This document shows, in pieces, positions 48,551 to 60,854 of a stretch of DNA of 64,000 bases (position 1 is its first letter; every line of letters starts with the position of its first letter). The stretch comes from Sclerotinia nivalis (Eukaryota; Ascomycota; Leotiomycetes; Helotiales; Sclerotiniaceae). The notes beneath the pieces are model-generated. The model did no database searches, was not told the DNA's origin, and worked only from the letters and a program-made list of their open reading frames with translations. The stretch spans positions 558,001 through 622,000 of the forward strand of contig JAPEIS010000003.1 in NCBI GenBank assembly GCA_029531795.1, given 5' to 3'. Both the position numbers and the translations under genes were made by a program.

Positions 48551-50729
48551 GATTTGCCTCGTCGTAATCGGTGGCTTCTCAAACTTTCAAGAAATCAATA
48601 ATCATGGGATGCAGATGGAGAAGTCTATTTAATGTATATGATCTACCAAATGCCTACTTTAGACCCCAAGAGTTCTACTTCTTTCTGGGGAATGGGAAAC
48701 TGTCAATCCGAAATTCGCACAAATATTCAAATGCATTTACTGGATTGAATATTCTAAAGCTAGTAATACTAGACTTTTGCATTTGACGACATTTTCATGG
48801 TTGAACCTACTACATTTCACGTTCCTAGGGAGATAGGGCTGTGGAATGAACCATGCTTGCTATGGTTCACGCAATAGCAAGACTAGTATCTTGGGTTTGT
48901 AGTTAAAGGTCTGGGATTGTGCCGGGAAACCTCTGGATTTTGTGTACCAAGGTCTGCTGTGTGGTCCATTCATCTCCCGATATCATCAACTTTGGCTCCC
49001 GGTCCCACTGAGTTCTTCATACTAGTGTTTTCTAGCCAACACCAATGCAGGCGCCTCCGGCTTGCTTTTCCTTGAATCCTTATATGTATATAGATGCCGA
49101 ATGTAATTATTGTCTAGAGGTCTATGATTTGGAATGAACGGAGACGTTGTAGGTTGCTGCTTGCAGCGTTGCTTTCGCTGGCAGGCTGGACATAACGTTG
49201 TGTAGTTTTGCACAGATCAATGGTTGGTCTGACTTTCGATGTCTGATAAATCTAGAAACGTAGAAAATGATATTTTGACATTGAGTCATGGGTAATGGAC
49301 GGTGCCCTAACGGATGACGATCTGTTCTTGGGAAGTGGGAAGTAGCCGTTTTAGAACGAACAGAGGTCCATCTAGTCTTCTCCAAAACTTTCGTTCAAAA
49401 TGTGTCAAAGCTTCAATAAGGTTACAATAATTACCAATGTATTTCGTTTCCGCGGAGTAGAGACTCTGTTTGATATATATATATATATATTACGATGAAT
49501 AAATTATCTCACCGATGCCTCAACTGTTCGATTTCCAGGAGATACAGTAATGACCGAGGTTTTCCTGTCAACTGTCAGGCCAGAGCGTCGCGGGTCAATA
49601 GGTATTGACACATTTTATTTCCATTTGCGGTTGGGTATGGAGGGGCATAATGGAGAGAGGGTATGTATTCCTATCTGGTCAGACCTATTTGGATCCAGTC
49701 CGAGGCACAGATGTAATGGAAATATCCCACGAAACAGGAGACGAACACCACATACCGGTATTTTTATTTTTGGTCGCATCGTGCACGGCAGTAGCGGATC
49801 GACGGATCGACTACTAGGCTGTATTTTAAGTTGATGTATCGGTTATTTATTGGTTAATGGGATGTTCGAGACTAGATGTGGGCGATCTGTGTTCTTAGCG
49901 TCAGTGAAGCTCGTAGAGAACCTCGTAGATTCGCGATTTTAGCGAGGAAAGAATAGAGAGGAGGTTTTATAAGAGAGAACTAGATCCTTAGCTATAAATG
50001 GACAGTATCCGAATTCCGGATTTGGAATTCCCCGTACATACATTATCACTCCTATTACTCATCTCTACAAGTACACAACCAATAACTCCACTTAGCCAAA
50101 GACCATGCATCCACTAAATTCCAGACTCCAGACTCCAGACTCCAAATATCAAAATCTCGAATCCACCTCCGAAACTCCACAAATACCTCAAGATAGTAAA
50201 CAATAGAAGGAATAACCTGGTTCCTTAACCTCGGATTTCATACCCTCCGCAGCACTATAAACGATTCAATATAACACCGGCAATGAATTTTCAAAAAAGC
50301 TTTTCAAGCTCCCATCACCACTTCTGCTTCCCGCAAATATGAATTGTTAAATATTTCTTTCTATTAATACTATTTACTAATGTATATGATTGATTGAATC
50401 AATCAAAGATCTCTCTCTATTGATACTATGTAGCCAAGCCATCTCAGCATTAAGCTAGATGTTGTCATTTCGACATACCGGGTAAACCCATTTTTATATT
50501 CCCGCCACGCACTGCCTTTTAGATAACACTTCCCGCATCAATTATCCATCCCAGCGAAAATGAATCCAGCAAATAAGCAAACCATTCAACAGGATGAATG
50601 TTCAGGTATCTCGAATGATAAAATATAACTTTCCCCACGTCCCAGATCCGCCAGTGTACTCACTTTAGTAACCAAGCAAACGCCACAAGCCAACCCACTC
50701 CAAAACCATGCGTAGATAATTGAACCTAC
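48551..50729. other. Intergenic, 2.2 kb, with a short AT microsatellite
   Basis: No supported gene. An (AT)9-10 run lies at about 49472-49490 and a triple CAGACTC repeat at about 50123-50146. Short overlapping frames (49022-49385 minus, 49550-49834 plus) show no domain. Confidence 0.4.
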
Positions 50730-53700
50730 TTATTCCCATTCGCCCTCATTATCATTACGCTCAACGGAAGCTCTTTTCCCGGTACTGGAACTCGTCCCCT
50801 TTGGTCTACCTCTTCCCCTAGGAATAGAACTAGACCTAGCTCTCTTCTTTCGGCCTCCTACAGCTCCATTGGCACACGCCTTCCTCTTGCGCCCTCTCCC
50901 GCTGCCACCTGGTGGACCAGGTGTACCATCTTCATCATCACTTGGCGTACTCATTCTCCCTCTCTCATCAACCTCTTCAGCTTCTGCCGAGACTTTGAAG
51001 TCGTGATCTACATTAAGTAATTCAACGAACGCTCGACATTGCTCTTCCATTTTGTCCTCGGAATCATAGCTAGTCATCCTACCACAAACCTCACCCCAAA
51101 ATTTGTCACCAGTAACGCTTGTGACTTTAACTGGAGCTCGACTAAGATCTTTATTTACGCCTTTAACTTTCCCATCTCTGTTCATCAATCCAAATTGTCG
51201 ACGAAGATATGTTCGAGCCTCCCATAGATTTGTAAGCATGATTGAAATTGCAGTGAGCTGTTGTAGGCGCATCGAATCTCGCTTTGGTACTTCAGGACGA
51301 ACATGTCCATTTGCGTCAGTTTCATTCACTGGTTGGTCGAGGCTGATGTGAAGGACCTCTGTTTCAATTGCATGAGCAATACCAGTTCCTGTAGCTGACA
51401 CCAATTTTTCCATTGAATTAATGGTTGACAATAATTCATCCACAGTTTGGTATTCGAAGAAGGCTAGGTTCTCGATGATGAATTGCGCAAAATCCAAATG
51501 ATGTGGTAGATCTTCAATAGTGTCGAGCTTTGCAGGATCAAAATTGATTCGAGAGCATAAGCTATCAAACAACTTCTTTCGATTCTTGACCTTACTGATC
51601 TTCATAATTTCAATCATCATCCAGAGTTTTGAAGTAAAGGGATTGAGTGTGGCGCCATGGGTGTCCTTGACTACGTCCCTTTGATATGCATATGCAGCTA
51701 GTACAGCCCGCACATATTCCTTTTCAAGAATAGTCTCATGCTTCTCGTGGAGAGCCTTGTGCTCCCGGAATGCAATATCGGCAATCTTGCTGGTAGGTGA
51801 AGTTTCAAGAGCGATGAGAGTACAGGCAGTCTCCTTGGGATGGACAAGACCTTGCCTATTGATGCTGGCCACAACTTCTGCCGCAAGAAGTGCTTCTTTA
51901 TCTTGGCCACCAAGCGCAATACGAGCAATGTCCTTCAAGAATCTTTGCGCAATGTCCAATGCAACGCCATCACCTTGACTACCACCCATAACACCCAACT
52001 TTGCCTTGGAATCAGTACCAGTGCCAACAGCGCCGTCGACGCTTTCCTCTGATCGCTTCTCTTCGATTGAAAGATATTCTTTGAAAGCTCTCATGACGAT
52101 TGACTCGAGCTCCAAATCCTGGTCGCTGAATACTTGGACAAAAGTGGTATACACGTTGGCCGCAGAAAAGTTCTTTGGCCAAGATTGACAAACCATACCC
52201 ATTGCATCAAGTGCATGCTTTCGAACTTCCATAGGTTGAGAGGGTGTGGCAAATGGAGCAAATGTATCGACCATCAATTTCGAAACCGATGTACCTTTCA
52301 TATTTGGGAATTCCTTATCCTTAAAGACTTGGTGCTGAGGATCAAGGTCGCAGTGCTTACCACACATGCCACAAATAAGTAGAAGCTTTGTTAACTTCTT
52401 AACAAAATCAGCTCGCTTCGGATCGTTCAAGTCGATGGTTTTCATCTTCTGAATACCAGCTAAGCTAGATAACACAACTCTGGTTAAGTTGTGATAATCG
52501 TCAAGGACGCTGCTGATAATCCACAAACAAGCAACGATATCGTCCAAAATAGATTTGGGACTGCGTGTCATAGTTGGCAAAAGATCCTTTCTAATCGTGG
52601 TGAGAAAACCATGTTGAACTTTGGGTAAGCTAGGAAGAACATAGCGAAATATCACAACAGCTGAACGATAAATAGCAGCCTCATCACCACTGCCGACATT
52701 TGAAACATATGGCTGCAATAGTTGAATCTGTTCGGCCGTGAATAGATTAGGATTGGATTTGGCAAATATGGTGAGTACTTCCAAAGCATCCCGAGCAGTT
52801 GGTGCATCGGAATCCTCGGAAGCTGGATTGTCAATAATTGTTTCGAACATTGCCGCAACAAGCGCCTTGCAGACCTTAAAATTTGCATCAGGGTATTTCG
52901 ACTTTGGTGAGAGTAGATTCTGGAGGACTTTGTCTAGAACAGTAGACGTCCCATTTTGTCGCTGAGCCGTCTTGATGATTAAAGTTACGTGGTCTGAAAT
53001 AGCAAGTTTTGCTTGGACGGATGTATCTTCGGATCCAGTCACTTTGTAGAAAGGTAACATCCAGACTTCCTCGATTGTCGACCTGGCCAATTCCTGAACA
53101 CCATCATCAAGATCGGTGACTCTGTATAAAATGGCATCAGCGATAGAAGCCTTGACATCCTTGTTCGTATTATTCAGGTAGATGTCTTTCAAGAGTTTCA
53201 TAGCTCGCTTTCGGACACCAACTCCACTATCGTTAACTCGTTGAAGAATACTGGGTGTCATCTCCACCTCGAGAGCTGGCACTAATGATATGCACTTTCC
53301 AATGAGGCCTAATGCCGAATCCCTTACACCCACTGAAGGATCGTTTGAACACCGTAAAATCATTTGCTTAGCGGCAGGCTCTCGGTCAAGAATGGTTGGA
53401 TCTGTTTCCAGAACCTGATTGACACTTTTCAGACTCTTGCTTCTGACAGTAGCTTGTTCACTGAACATCGAGCGAAGCAAGATATCAAGCACACGGCTGA
53501 AAGATTTGCAAAAATTCGAGTGTAATAATGTCAAAGAGTAGGCCAGACGGGCGTGATTAGGATCAACTGAGCCGTAACCATGCTCTGTAGAAAACCATCT
53601 CTTATCAGTGATCATCATCCTCAATCGATATGCCACTTTACCATAGTTCTCCTCGATGCGCTCGTGATCAGGATCATCATCAGAAATATTGTCATATTCT

Positions 53701-56507
53701 GTGATCAATTGTGAGGCCCATTCAACGATTAAGAGAGAAACACTGCTTGTTAGTTGAGGATCGGAAAAGGAACGGTCTTCCATGAAGTCTAGGCACATTA
53801 AGTAAGGTCCACCCCATGTCAAGATCTCGTGAATGTTTGCTTCGTGCCTGAGCGTGTCCTCAGCCATCCTTGAGAGAGCCTGTCCCATACGACCATCTCG
53901 ATTTTCTAGTGAAGCAGCAGTCTTTCGAACATGAGAGTGTAGTTCAGATATTGCTGCGCCCATTGACCCTAGTAAATCAAGAGCCATGTTCTTGGCAGGA
54001 GCAGGCGTTTTGTCTGCTTCAGCAAGTTGCACCATCTTGAATAGGAAGAGGCGTAAAAGTAGTTCGGCGGCAGGCCAGTCCGTAGAATTTAGACACGTAA
54101 TGAAGTCTTCAACAAACAGATCAAGGAGATTTCGGTATGGGGTATCGCCATTTTTCGTGGATTTGATCGCTCTGCTAACAATGAAGTTAACCACATATCC
54201 AGTGTTTTGTGTCGCACTTTCTAGTAATGAAGCTCCGCAGTCCTTAAGTTCTTGAATCGCTGTGACGTTCTGTTCAATTGATCGATTTTCCGTGTCATAT
54301 CGACGACGACTATCGGCATCATTGATTCCATCCTCTTGGACCTCATCAATTCCTGTGAGAGCATCGTTGGCCTTGCGCCTTCGCTTTTCTTTTGCATCAT
54401 CCGACTTGCTGGCGCTTGTCTGAATCAACTTCATGATTAGTGCCGAGACAAGTTGGATGCTTCCGCCATCCGCTAATTTGAATTGACGAGCGCTTTGTTT
54501 AGAGACAGGGAGCTTCTCCAAGGATGTTAGAATCTCATTGAAAATCTCCGCTCTTTCCTTTGGATTATTATTGAAGACTTGCGCAAGCACATCCATCGCT
54601 ACTACACGTAGATTGTCAAATTTCGAGATACCAAGTATGGAGTCCTTCTCGGCGTGAGCATTCTCGACAAATATCAACTTGGAAGCTGCAAATTCAAGAC
54701 TGTTGATGACCGTTTCAGACAGTTCAATATTGGCCACGAGAACTGCCATGAGTGACAAAAGGCGTCGACATTGGGCAAGTAGATTAAGAATAACTTTTTT
54801 CTGAGCGGATAGTAACTTGAACAATGTTGAAGTGGATCCCGTACTGCGCAGTTCCACAATCGGAATTATGAAAGTCTCCATAATATTTTTGAAGGCGTTC
54901 AAGGCCGATTGAATTAGATCTTCCGAGTACAACTGCTTTTCGTCACGCCCGCCAGTCATAACTCTGAGTGAGGTGCGAGCAGATTTGAGTCCAAGTTCTG
55001 CATTCGCAATTTGTAAAAATAGGGTTTCCACATCCGACTCTCCCATATCCTCGTCAATCTTCAAATCAAGTGTCTCGGCCTCTTTCAAAGCAGCCTCAGA
55101 CAGTTTTTGGATCCGAATCAAATCCTCCAGGGGTACCTGTTTGAATCTACCAACCTCAATAATCCTATTCAGGAGGGCCTCAAGTCGCATTTGAGGATTA
55201 GCCGCAAGACTAATTCCTTCATTCGTCGAAATAAAGAAATTGTTAGAAACATCAGTATCCGGCTGAAATTGATTTTCAGCTTCAAAAATATCTTGAAGAT
55301 ATTCTCGTAGATTTCGCGCAGCAATTTCGGCCTTCTCTCTTTGGTCGATCACCCCAGATACATTTTCTTCGTATTCATCGGAGCCCACTCGTCTTCTTTT
55401 TCTGGCAGGACTGTCAGGCGAGTCTGGAAGACCTTCCACAACCTTGTACTCTTCTGGTCGTATTTGGGATTGTGGTATTACGACGGATATGCTTGGTTGT
55501 GGCGAAGATGGTGGATTATTTTGGCTTTGCTGGGCATCTTGAATAGCGACCGGTGCAACTCGTGGAGGTGGAGGAATGGGTAATTGGACATGCGTTGTTT
55601 GAGGACTGATTTTTGTGGCATGTGAAGTTGCAGGAATTGGGCTTTGTTTGTGAACAAATGTAGGTGCGTTTGGCAAAGGAATTTCGACCGCGATTCGCGA
55701 CTTTGGTCTAGGTGTAACATTCGCATACTCGACAACAGGCTTCGTAGTAATAGCTTCGGGAAATATGGTAGCATTTGCATTCGCATTATGGGCCTGCAAG
55801 TTCGCATTCACAAAACTACCACTTGGAGTTCTCGATTTCGTCTGAGACTTAGTTCTCTGCTTCTGAATTTTTTGCCTCATGGCTGGCGCTTCTGAACGTT
55901 CCGCAGTTCTATATTCCACCTTTGTTGAGTCATATAGCATTTGCGCAAACGGGGAAAGATTTGGTTTCAAAGGGGTAGAATCGGGGAGTGATGCAATCTT
56001 TGGTCCGATCTTGAAGTTGCTTTTTTTTGTATGTTAGTCAGATCAAACTGTTTGCTGGACTCTAACCTTACTATTTTGTATGCTCTTTTGGATTAAGCAA
56101 CTTTTCAAGGTCCTTCAAAGTTCTTTGTAGGCGCTGAGAGGTCTGATATGGGTTTGTTGCGTCGGCGTTCAGACTTTCCAGACTTTGTCTGCCCTGTTGA
56201 GTTTCTGCTGCATTTGGAAATAATGAGGAGGAAGAACCAAGTCCAATTGTAGGTAAGGGGATAATATCTGCAAATTGAGTGTTATTAGTAAAAATTGATA
56301 ATGGTGTTTGAGGATATCTTTCAAAGGTGAAAGGAAAGGTGAGGTACCAGAATTGAACGGCACAACCGAGGAAAAAGGTGAATAGGGAAGAGCTTCGTCG
56401 ACAGTGAATGGGCGTGGCCTCATGTTCCGAGTTTCTCTTGAAGAAGACGCGCCATTTGTCCCATTATGACCATTGTGGTAGCCATACCCATTACTATTTG
56501 AATCCAT
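50730..56507 (-). CDS. SCC2: Cohesin loader subunit Scc2/Mis4/NIPBL
   Basis: Three exons (56507-56348, 56267-56072, 56019-50730) give 1881 residues. Scc2 with Scc4 loads cohesin and stimulates its ATPase. The N-terminus is Asn/Gly/Ser-rich and disordered, with FKIGPKIASLPDSTPLKPNL after the third exon junction. From about residue 330 onward HEAT-type helices dominate, including LGLIGKCISLVPALEVEM and the family block RVNDSGVGVRKRAMKLLKDIY. ESTQ-type loader signatures of the C-half include LLLICGMCGKHCDLDP. The C-terminus is basic with RKRKACANG, a KKRARSSS nuclear signal and an AT-hook-like PRGRGRPKG. All splice junctions restore frame (NS|DIIPLP, HTK|YNFKIG). It is by far the largest gene in the window. 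Confidence 0.93.
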
Positions 56508-56888
56508 GGTGAGGGTACGTGAGGGTACTCGGTATGGTGTGGTCGCAAGGCCGAAAGCTCGCTCGTAAAGGTAGGTGTGATGAGAGAAAAAAGTCCTAAT
56601 AGAATTAATTTACATGATCAATTTGTTGTACAATCCCGAATTGTTATCCGCAACGTATATCTGTCTTTCGTGAAAGCGCTACAAAGCTGTCGACAAAACA
56701 ACCTTTCAACTTCACCATTAGTTAGTAGCCCGTCTGTAGGTAGGCAGCCTTGCGCTATCTTTGGATTGGATGGCTCTGGATGGGGTCTTTTACTAGCGCG
56801 ACTTCTTTCCTTTTGGCTTCGGCCTTGCATGAATGCACAGTATTTTATTTTCGAAGAACAACCACACACAATCAAAGTGAACTTCAAA
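56508..56888. other. Divergent spacer between SCC2 and the RPA12 relic
   Basis: 381 bp between the SCC2 start (minus) and the RPA12-like ATG (plus). Overlapping short frames on both strands lack domains. GTGAGGGTACGTGAGGGTAC near the SCC2 ATG is a short direct repeat. Confidence 0.4.
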
Positions 56889-57353
56889 ATGTCTTCGGTA
56901 GATTCTCTTGTATTCTGTACAGATTGTGGTAATATTTTTGGAAAGTTGGAAAGTTCTACTGGTAATAAGAATATCAATTTAATATACGATTGTTGTGGAG
57001 TAGAAAATGAAGGTAAGGTAAGGTTAAGGTTATTCCATTCGTATTTTGTTTCCTACGCATTGTCTAGATCCCCGATCAAACTTTGCTTCTGGATACTATC
57101 TTCAAAACAATCGAAACAAGAACAAAATAAGCATTCTTCCCCTCGATTTTGCGACCAAAAAAAGATCAGTTTTTCAGGCCGTAGAGAAGGCTGATTATGA
57201 GAATCAAGTAATGAGATGAGTAAACCCCCATGCCCAGAATGCGGCGCAAAGGAGGTTAGGTTTCAGACGGTACAATTGAGAGGTGCGGATGAAGTATCAT
57301 TCTCTACAACTGTACTTGGATATGATTGTCTCTTTAATACTGACATATTTTAA
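56889..57353 (+). pseudogene. RPA12: Broken RPA12 (RNA polymerase I subunit A12.2)
   Basis: The first exon is intact from ATG 56889: MSSVDSLVFCTDCGNIFG begins the N-terminal zinc ribbon, up to a GTAAGG donor near 57012. In the ribbon's second half the first Cys is replaced by Tyr (IYDCCG). Downstream the protein survives only in pieces: FFPSIL after an in-frame TAA (about 57130), KKRSVFQAVEKADYENQVM in another frame after an A7 run, and a third frame with KPPCPECGAKEVRFQTVQLR, part of the catalytic zinc ribbon. The last CxxC is lost (YDCLFNTD remains) and the stop is at 57353. RPA12 aids Pol I RNA cleavage and is non-essential in budding yeast. The relic sits divergent from SCC2. Homopolymer errors in the assembly could explain part but not all of it. 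Confidence 0.75.
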
Positions 57354-57556
57354 GTGGGCCGAGAACAATTGATCCGTGACATATAGCATAACGGAGGTTA
57401 CTTCACGATTCACGAATTGTATAACATGTGACAGGACTGGACTTCATATCTGGTGTTTGGTAGGAAAATTTGCAACATGTTAATGGCCCAAGCACTTTGG
57501 CACCAGCCATCATTTGAATTAAATACAGGCGACGAATTTTTGGAGAATATAAACAA
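57354..57556. other. Short convergent spacer
   Basis: 203 bp between the RPA12 relic and the LIA1 stop. No features seen. Confidence 0.4.
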
Positions 57557-58723
57557 CTAGGCTGCAGCAACAGCCTCCTGCTCTGGGATGAACGCATACT
57601 CAGTCTCCCCATTCTTCTCAAACTCCGCCATATCCAACGCAACGATAACACTATCCCGCACAACCTTGTCCTTATCATCCAAGAACTTCTTTAGTGTGTC
57701 CTCAACACCTTTCTCGTCACCTAAGCTTCCCAAAGCCTCAGCCGCCTCATGTCTAACCATGCTAGCCTCCTCCAAATTACTGAGAGATCCAATAAGAGCA
57801 GGGATGGATGCTGGATGAGATAATTGTCCAAAAACAAAGGCAATTTCGTGTCTGAAAAGTGCGGACGGATCATGGAGACCTTTTGCGAGGGCAAGAACAG
57901 CAGGAACGGCGGTGGGAAGATCAGGAGGTGACGCAAGATCTCGAAGAGCAAACATGGCTCTGTATCGTTTAAATAAAGAGTTTTTGGTATCTAACAATGT
58001 TTCCTCGAGTTTCTCGATTGACAATGATTCTGAGTTTGCTTCTGCGGTTGGTGGAGCTGGGTCAATTGATGCGAAATCCCTATAATCGCAAGAATTGTTA
58101 GTATTGCGATACAAAATATATCTCAGGCGATCATTAAAAAACTCTCTGCTGCATGGGAACAAAGAGCGCATCGTCCCATCAGCTGTGCGCAAATGACCGT
58201 TCTTCTAAAACAATAAAAATTCCACTTACGATTGTCGTAGCTTTTCTGCCTTGCCCGCATCTGAATGCTCCCACTCGATTCTCTCCACACTCAACTCACA
58301 CGTCTGGCTCACCTCAACCGGCTCAGTAGTATCATCCCTTCTCTCCTTAAGCAACTGCAAAGAATCCTTATCACCCAACGCACCCAATGCCTCCGCAGCC
58401 TCATGTCTAACCATACTGTTCTCCTCGCGATCCTCCAACACAGCTCTCAAATATTTCGAGCACTCAAGATTCCTCGTCTGACCCAAGCAATAAGCAAGTT
58501 CATGTTTCAAAAGTGCGGAAGGAGAAGTAAATGCAGCGGCGATGGCTTCAATGGCGGGAATGTGGGAGGGTGAAGATGAGATAGAGGCGAGATGTTTGAG
58601 GGAGAAAAGGGCGCGGATACGGAAATCGAGTGGTGTGCTTTCCGAGCAGAGGGTTTTTCGTAAAGTGAGGACGGTGGCATCTGCCGTCTCTTCTGGAGCA
58701 GGAGAGGTTGCTGATGGAGCCAT
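57557..58723 (-). CDS. LIA1: Deoxyhypusine hydroxylase
   Basis: Two exons (58723-58230, 58079-57557) give 338 residues (yeast Lia1 325). It hydroxylates deoxyhypusine on eIF5A, the second step of hypusine synthesis, using a di-iron centre. The protein is built of HEAT-like repeats in two halves. The four His-Glu iron-ligand pairs are all present: HELAYCLGQ and [13 protein letters not shown] in the N-half, [10 protein letters not shown] and [13 protein letters not shown] in the C-half. The 150-nt intron lies between the halves (GTAAGT...TATAG) and restores [14 protein letters not shown]. No targeting signal is visible. Confidence 0.95.
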
Positions 58724-59132
58724 ATCGATAAAATTTGTTGTGTATGATTTTAAATGGTGTTGTAGTAGAAATTTTGTGGATTTTTGAAGAAAAAATTAAG
58801 TAGATGGGACAAATAAATTACGAAATGATACAGCATCCGGCCCTATACGAAATAAAAGTTCGGTGCCCTTAACTGCCCGCACTAAAAAAAATGCGGCCGA
58901 TGCGCGGGGTTCTGCATGGATTACATAATGTGACACTTGCATCAGATCCGTGCGTGTAAAAGTGGGGAGAGGCTAGTATTCAGAAAATCAAAATCAAAAT
59001 CAAGATCCAGTAGGTACGTGGGGAACCTCCAAAAAAAAATAAGAAAAAATCTGAAAACCCCCAAAATAAATTCAAAAAATGCGGTTGAAATTCAGAATCA
59101 AACTGAATTAGCAAACAACCTTCAAATGAGAA
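58724..59132. other. Intergenic before the tRNA-like gene
   Basis: LIA1 promoter on the right side of its ATG; a GC-rich patch (CGGCCGATGCGCGGGG) near 58890-58910, then A-rich DNA. No gene seen. Confidence 0.4.
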
Positions 59133-59203
59133 GGTCGTAATAGGAATCGAACCAATATCTCCGGAATCAGAATCCGACGTGCTGACCATTACACCATACA
59201 ACC
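59133..59203 (-). tRNA. tRNA-Gln (anticodon CTG), possibly a pseudogene
   Basis: The 71-nt minus-strand sequence folds as a cloverleaf. The 7-bp acceptor (GGTTGTA/TACGACC, one G-U) is followed by a D arm with TGGTGTAATGG as box A. The anticodon stem TCGGA/TCCGG encloses loop TTCTGAT (anticodon CTG, decoding CAG). The box B, GGTTCGATTCC, is perfect. The T stem has one T-T mismatch (ATTGG/CCTAT) and no run of four or more T follows within about 50 nt of the 3' end, so Pol III termination would be poor. It is intronless. The mismatch and missing terminator make a decayed copy possible. Confidence 0.7.
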
Positions 59204-59236
59204 TTTTTGCGAACTTGTTATGGTCAGCACGTCGGA
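59173..59236. repeat. 17-bp perfect inverted repeat: tRNA half copied in reverse
   Basis: TCCGACGTGCTGACCAT at 59173-59189 (inside the tRNA, D arm plus 5' anticodon stem) is repeated as its exact reverse complement at 59220-59236, 30 bases away just beyond the tRNA 5' end. The pair could form a hairpin or cruciform. Confidence 0.85.
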
Positions 59237-59385
59237 CCTTGCTATATAAATCAATCCCAAAATTTCGTTCTATCCAGAATCCATCATCAAGGCCAAATTC
59301 ACAACAAGTTCAAACAAGAAGTAATGGTTATTAAAGGTAGAGATATCTTACATGCTGGTTATTATATTCTATATGTGATATCATT

Positions 59386-59739
59386 CAGGGTATCCAATAG
59401 TCCGGATTGCAGTCCACCGATGAGAAACTTTTGGATTCCTGAATCTATTCAAGATATTCAAATCAATTGAAATAATAAATTATATTTCAATATTTCTAAT
59501 CTTTTTAAATATTAAATATAACTAAAATATTCAAATTATTTGAAACATTGAACTATATTCAAATATTCAAATCATTTGAAACATTGAACTATATTCAAAC
59601 ATTCAAATATTTCGATGAAACATTGAACTATATTCAAATATTCAAATCATTTGAAACATTGAACTATATTCAAACATTTAAATATTTCGATCATTGAAAT
59701 CTTAAATCTAGTCTGTCGGTCCGGACTATTGGACACCTG
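59386..59739. mobile_element. hAT-type MITE
   Basis: Terminal inverted repeats of 20-21 bp begin CAGGGTATCC on the left and CAGGTGTCC on the right (reverse complement) and share the inner core TCCAATAGTCCGGA exactly. They are bordered by an 8-bp target-site duplication with one mismatch (ATATCATT left, ATTTCATT right). CAGGG-like ends with 8-bp duplications are typical of hAT transposons. The 354-bp element codes for nothing and is largely a minisatellite, so it would depend on a transposase elsewhere. Confidence 0.8.
59525..59695. repeat. Minisatellite inside the MITE
   Basis: Units of about 36 and 39 bp alternate, each containing GAAACATTGAACTATATTCAA, in roughly four and a half copies. 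The 36/39 pair repeats twice, so the higher-order unit is about 75 bp. Confidence 0.85.
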
Positions 59740-59747
59740 ATTTCATT

Positions 59748-60854
59748 TCCGTTCATGATTTTGGGTTTCTAATCCGGCTCTTTATATTCGAGCCTCTATC
59801 TCTACAAAACCGAGCATATCCTTCTTCCATGGAGCAGGAGTATAAACCCGCCAGCTGACAGTCACTCCGTGTTTCGCATGACTGAAGTTTATCTTTATCT
59901 TCTCCTTGTGCAATCGATAACCACAAGTTGGCAATTAGGCAGATAAGTTTTAGGAGGCACATGGTCTAGTTATTTGGAACATGGAGAAGTAGCTTCATAA
60001 CCCTCTACAAGTGTAGACATGAGGAGTAATCCTTATAATAGACGCATCTTCTCAAATTTTACTTCATATACAATGCTGCCTCACTGCTTCCATCACCACT
60101 ACTTACCACTATAAGTACACCGACAAATATCTCATCTTGTCCCCTCTTCCAACCACGCCGTTCATCCAGCACGCTTCCATCTTACAATATCACTCTGATC
60201 GTTGAACGTTAAGTACCATGTAATGAAGTATGTTTACACTGTGAAATCCATCGCTACTGCTCGAATCCAATTCATCCTTAAGAAAATCCCTCATTTCCTT
60301 CAGAACACCATTTCAGATTCTATCATCAACGTCAGACCTGATGGCGTGTAGTCTATATGAAGATGCATGGATTGTGCCAGGTCCAATACTTCAAATGGTA
60401 CTATTATCTACTTCTTCGAGCACGACTCCCTATTTTAACCACAAATTTGGCAAGAGGACTTCAGAAATATTCTTCTACGAAATTACTCGTAATCCTCCTG
60501 TTAGGCAGAATATACCTGTGAGCGCTGCATATATTCGGCGACGTCCAAGAATATTTTAGGACTTCATACATCAGACTGCCCAAATCTACTATCCTCCAAA
60601 TCCTGCAAACTCTCCTCTCACAAATCATGACTTTAAGTGATGCAAGAATAGTGGCCATCATACTTCTGAAAAACAATAACCCCAATACCTTGAATGCAGA
60701 AGACGCCAGTGCTGACGCCGAAACGTAAATCAACAATATCGGTAATGCATTGTAACCAAGTCAAAAGACACAGCAGTCGATATAATTGACTTCAGAAGAG
60801 ATGGGGACTATTTTGTCATAATTGCGGCACTCGCCTACTCCGAATCACAAACAT
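59748..60854. other. Repeat-flanked non-coding or decayed DNA
   Basis: No intact gene. Short frames at 60341-60559 (plus) and 60736-60461 (minus) look partly protein-like but have no recognisable domain. Probably old decayed sequence. Confidence 0.3.

Noticed and set aside
52652..55807. Several antisense frames in SCC2
   Set aside because: All overlap the single 5.2-kb SCC2 exon, which has clear HEAT-repeat content.
57009..57212. Splicing the RPA12 relic into one frame
   Set aside because: No combination of plausible introns joins the three frames without stops or loss of the zinc ribbon, so a pseudogene is the simpler reading.
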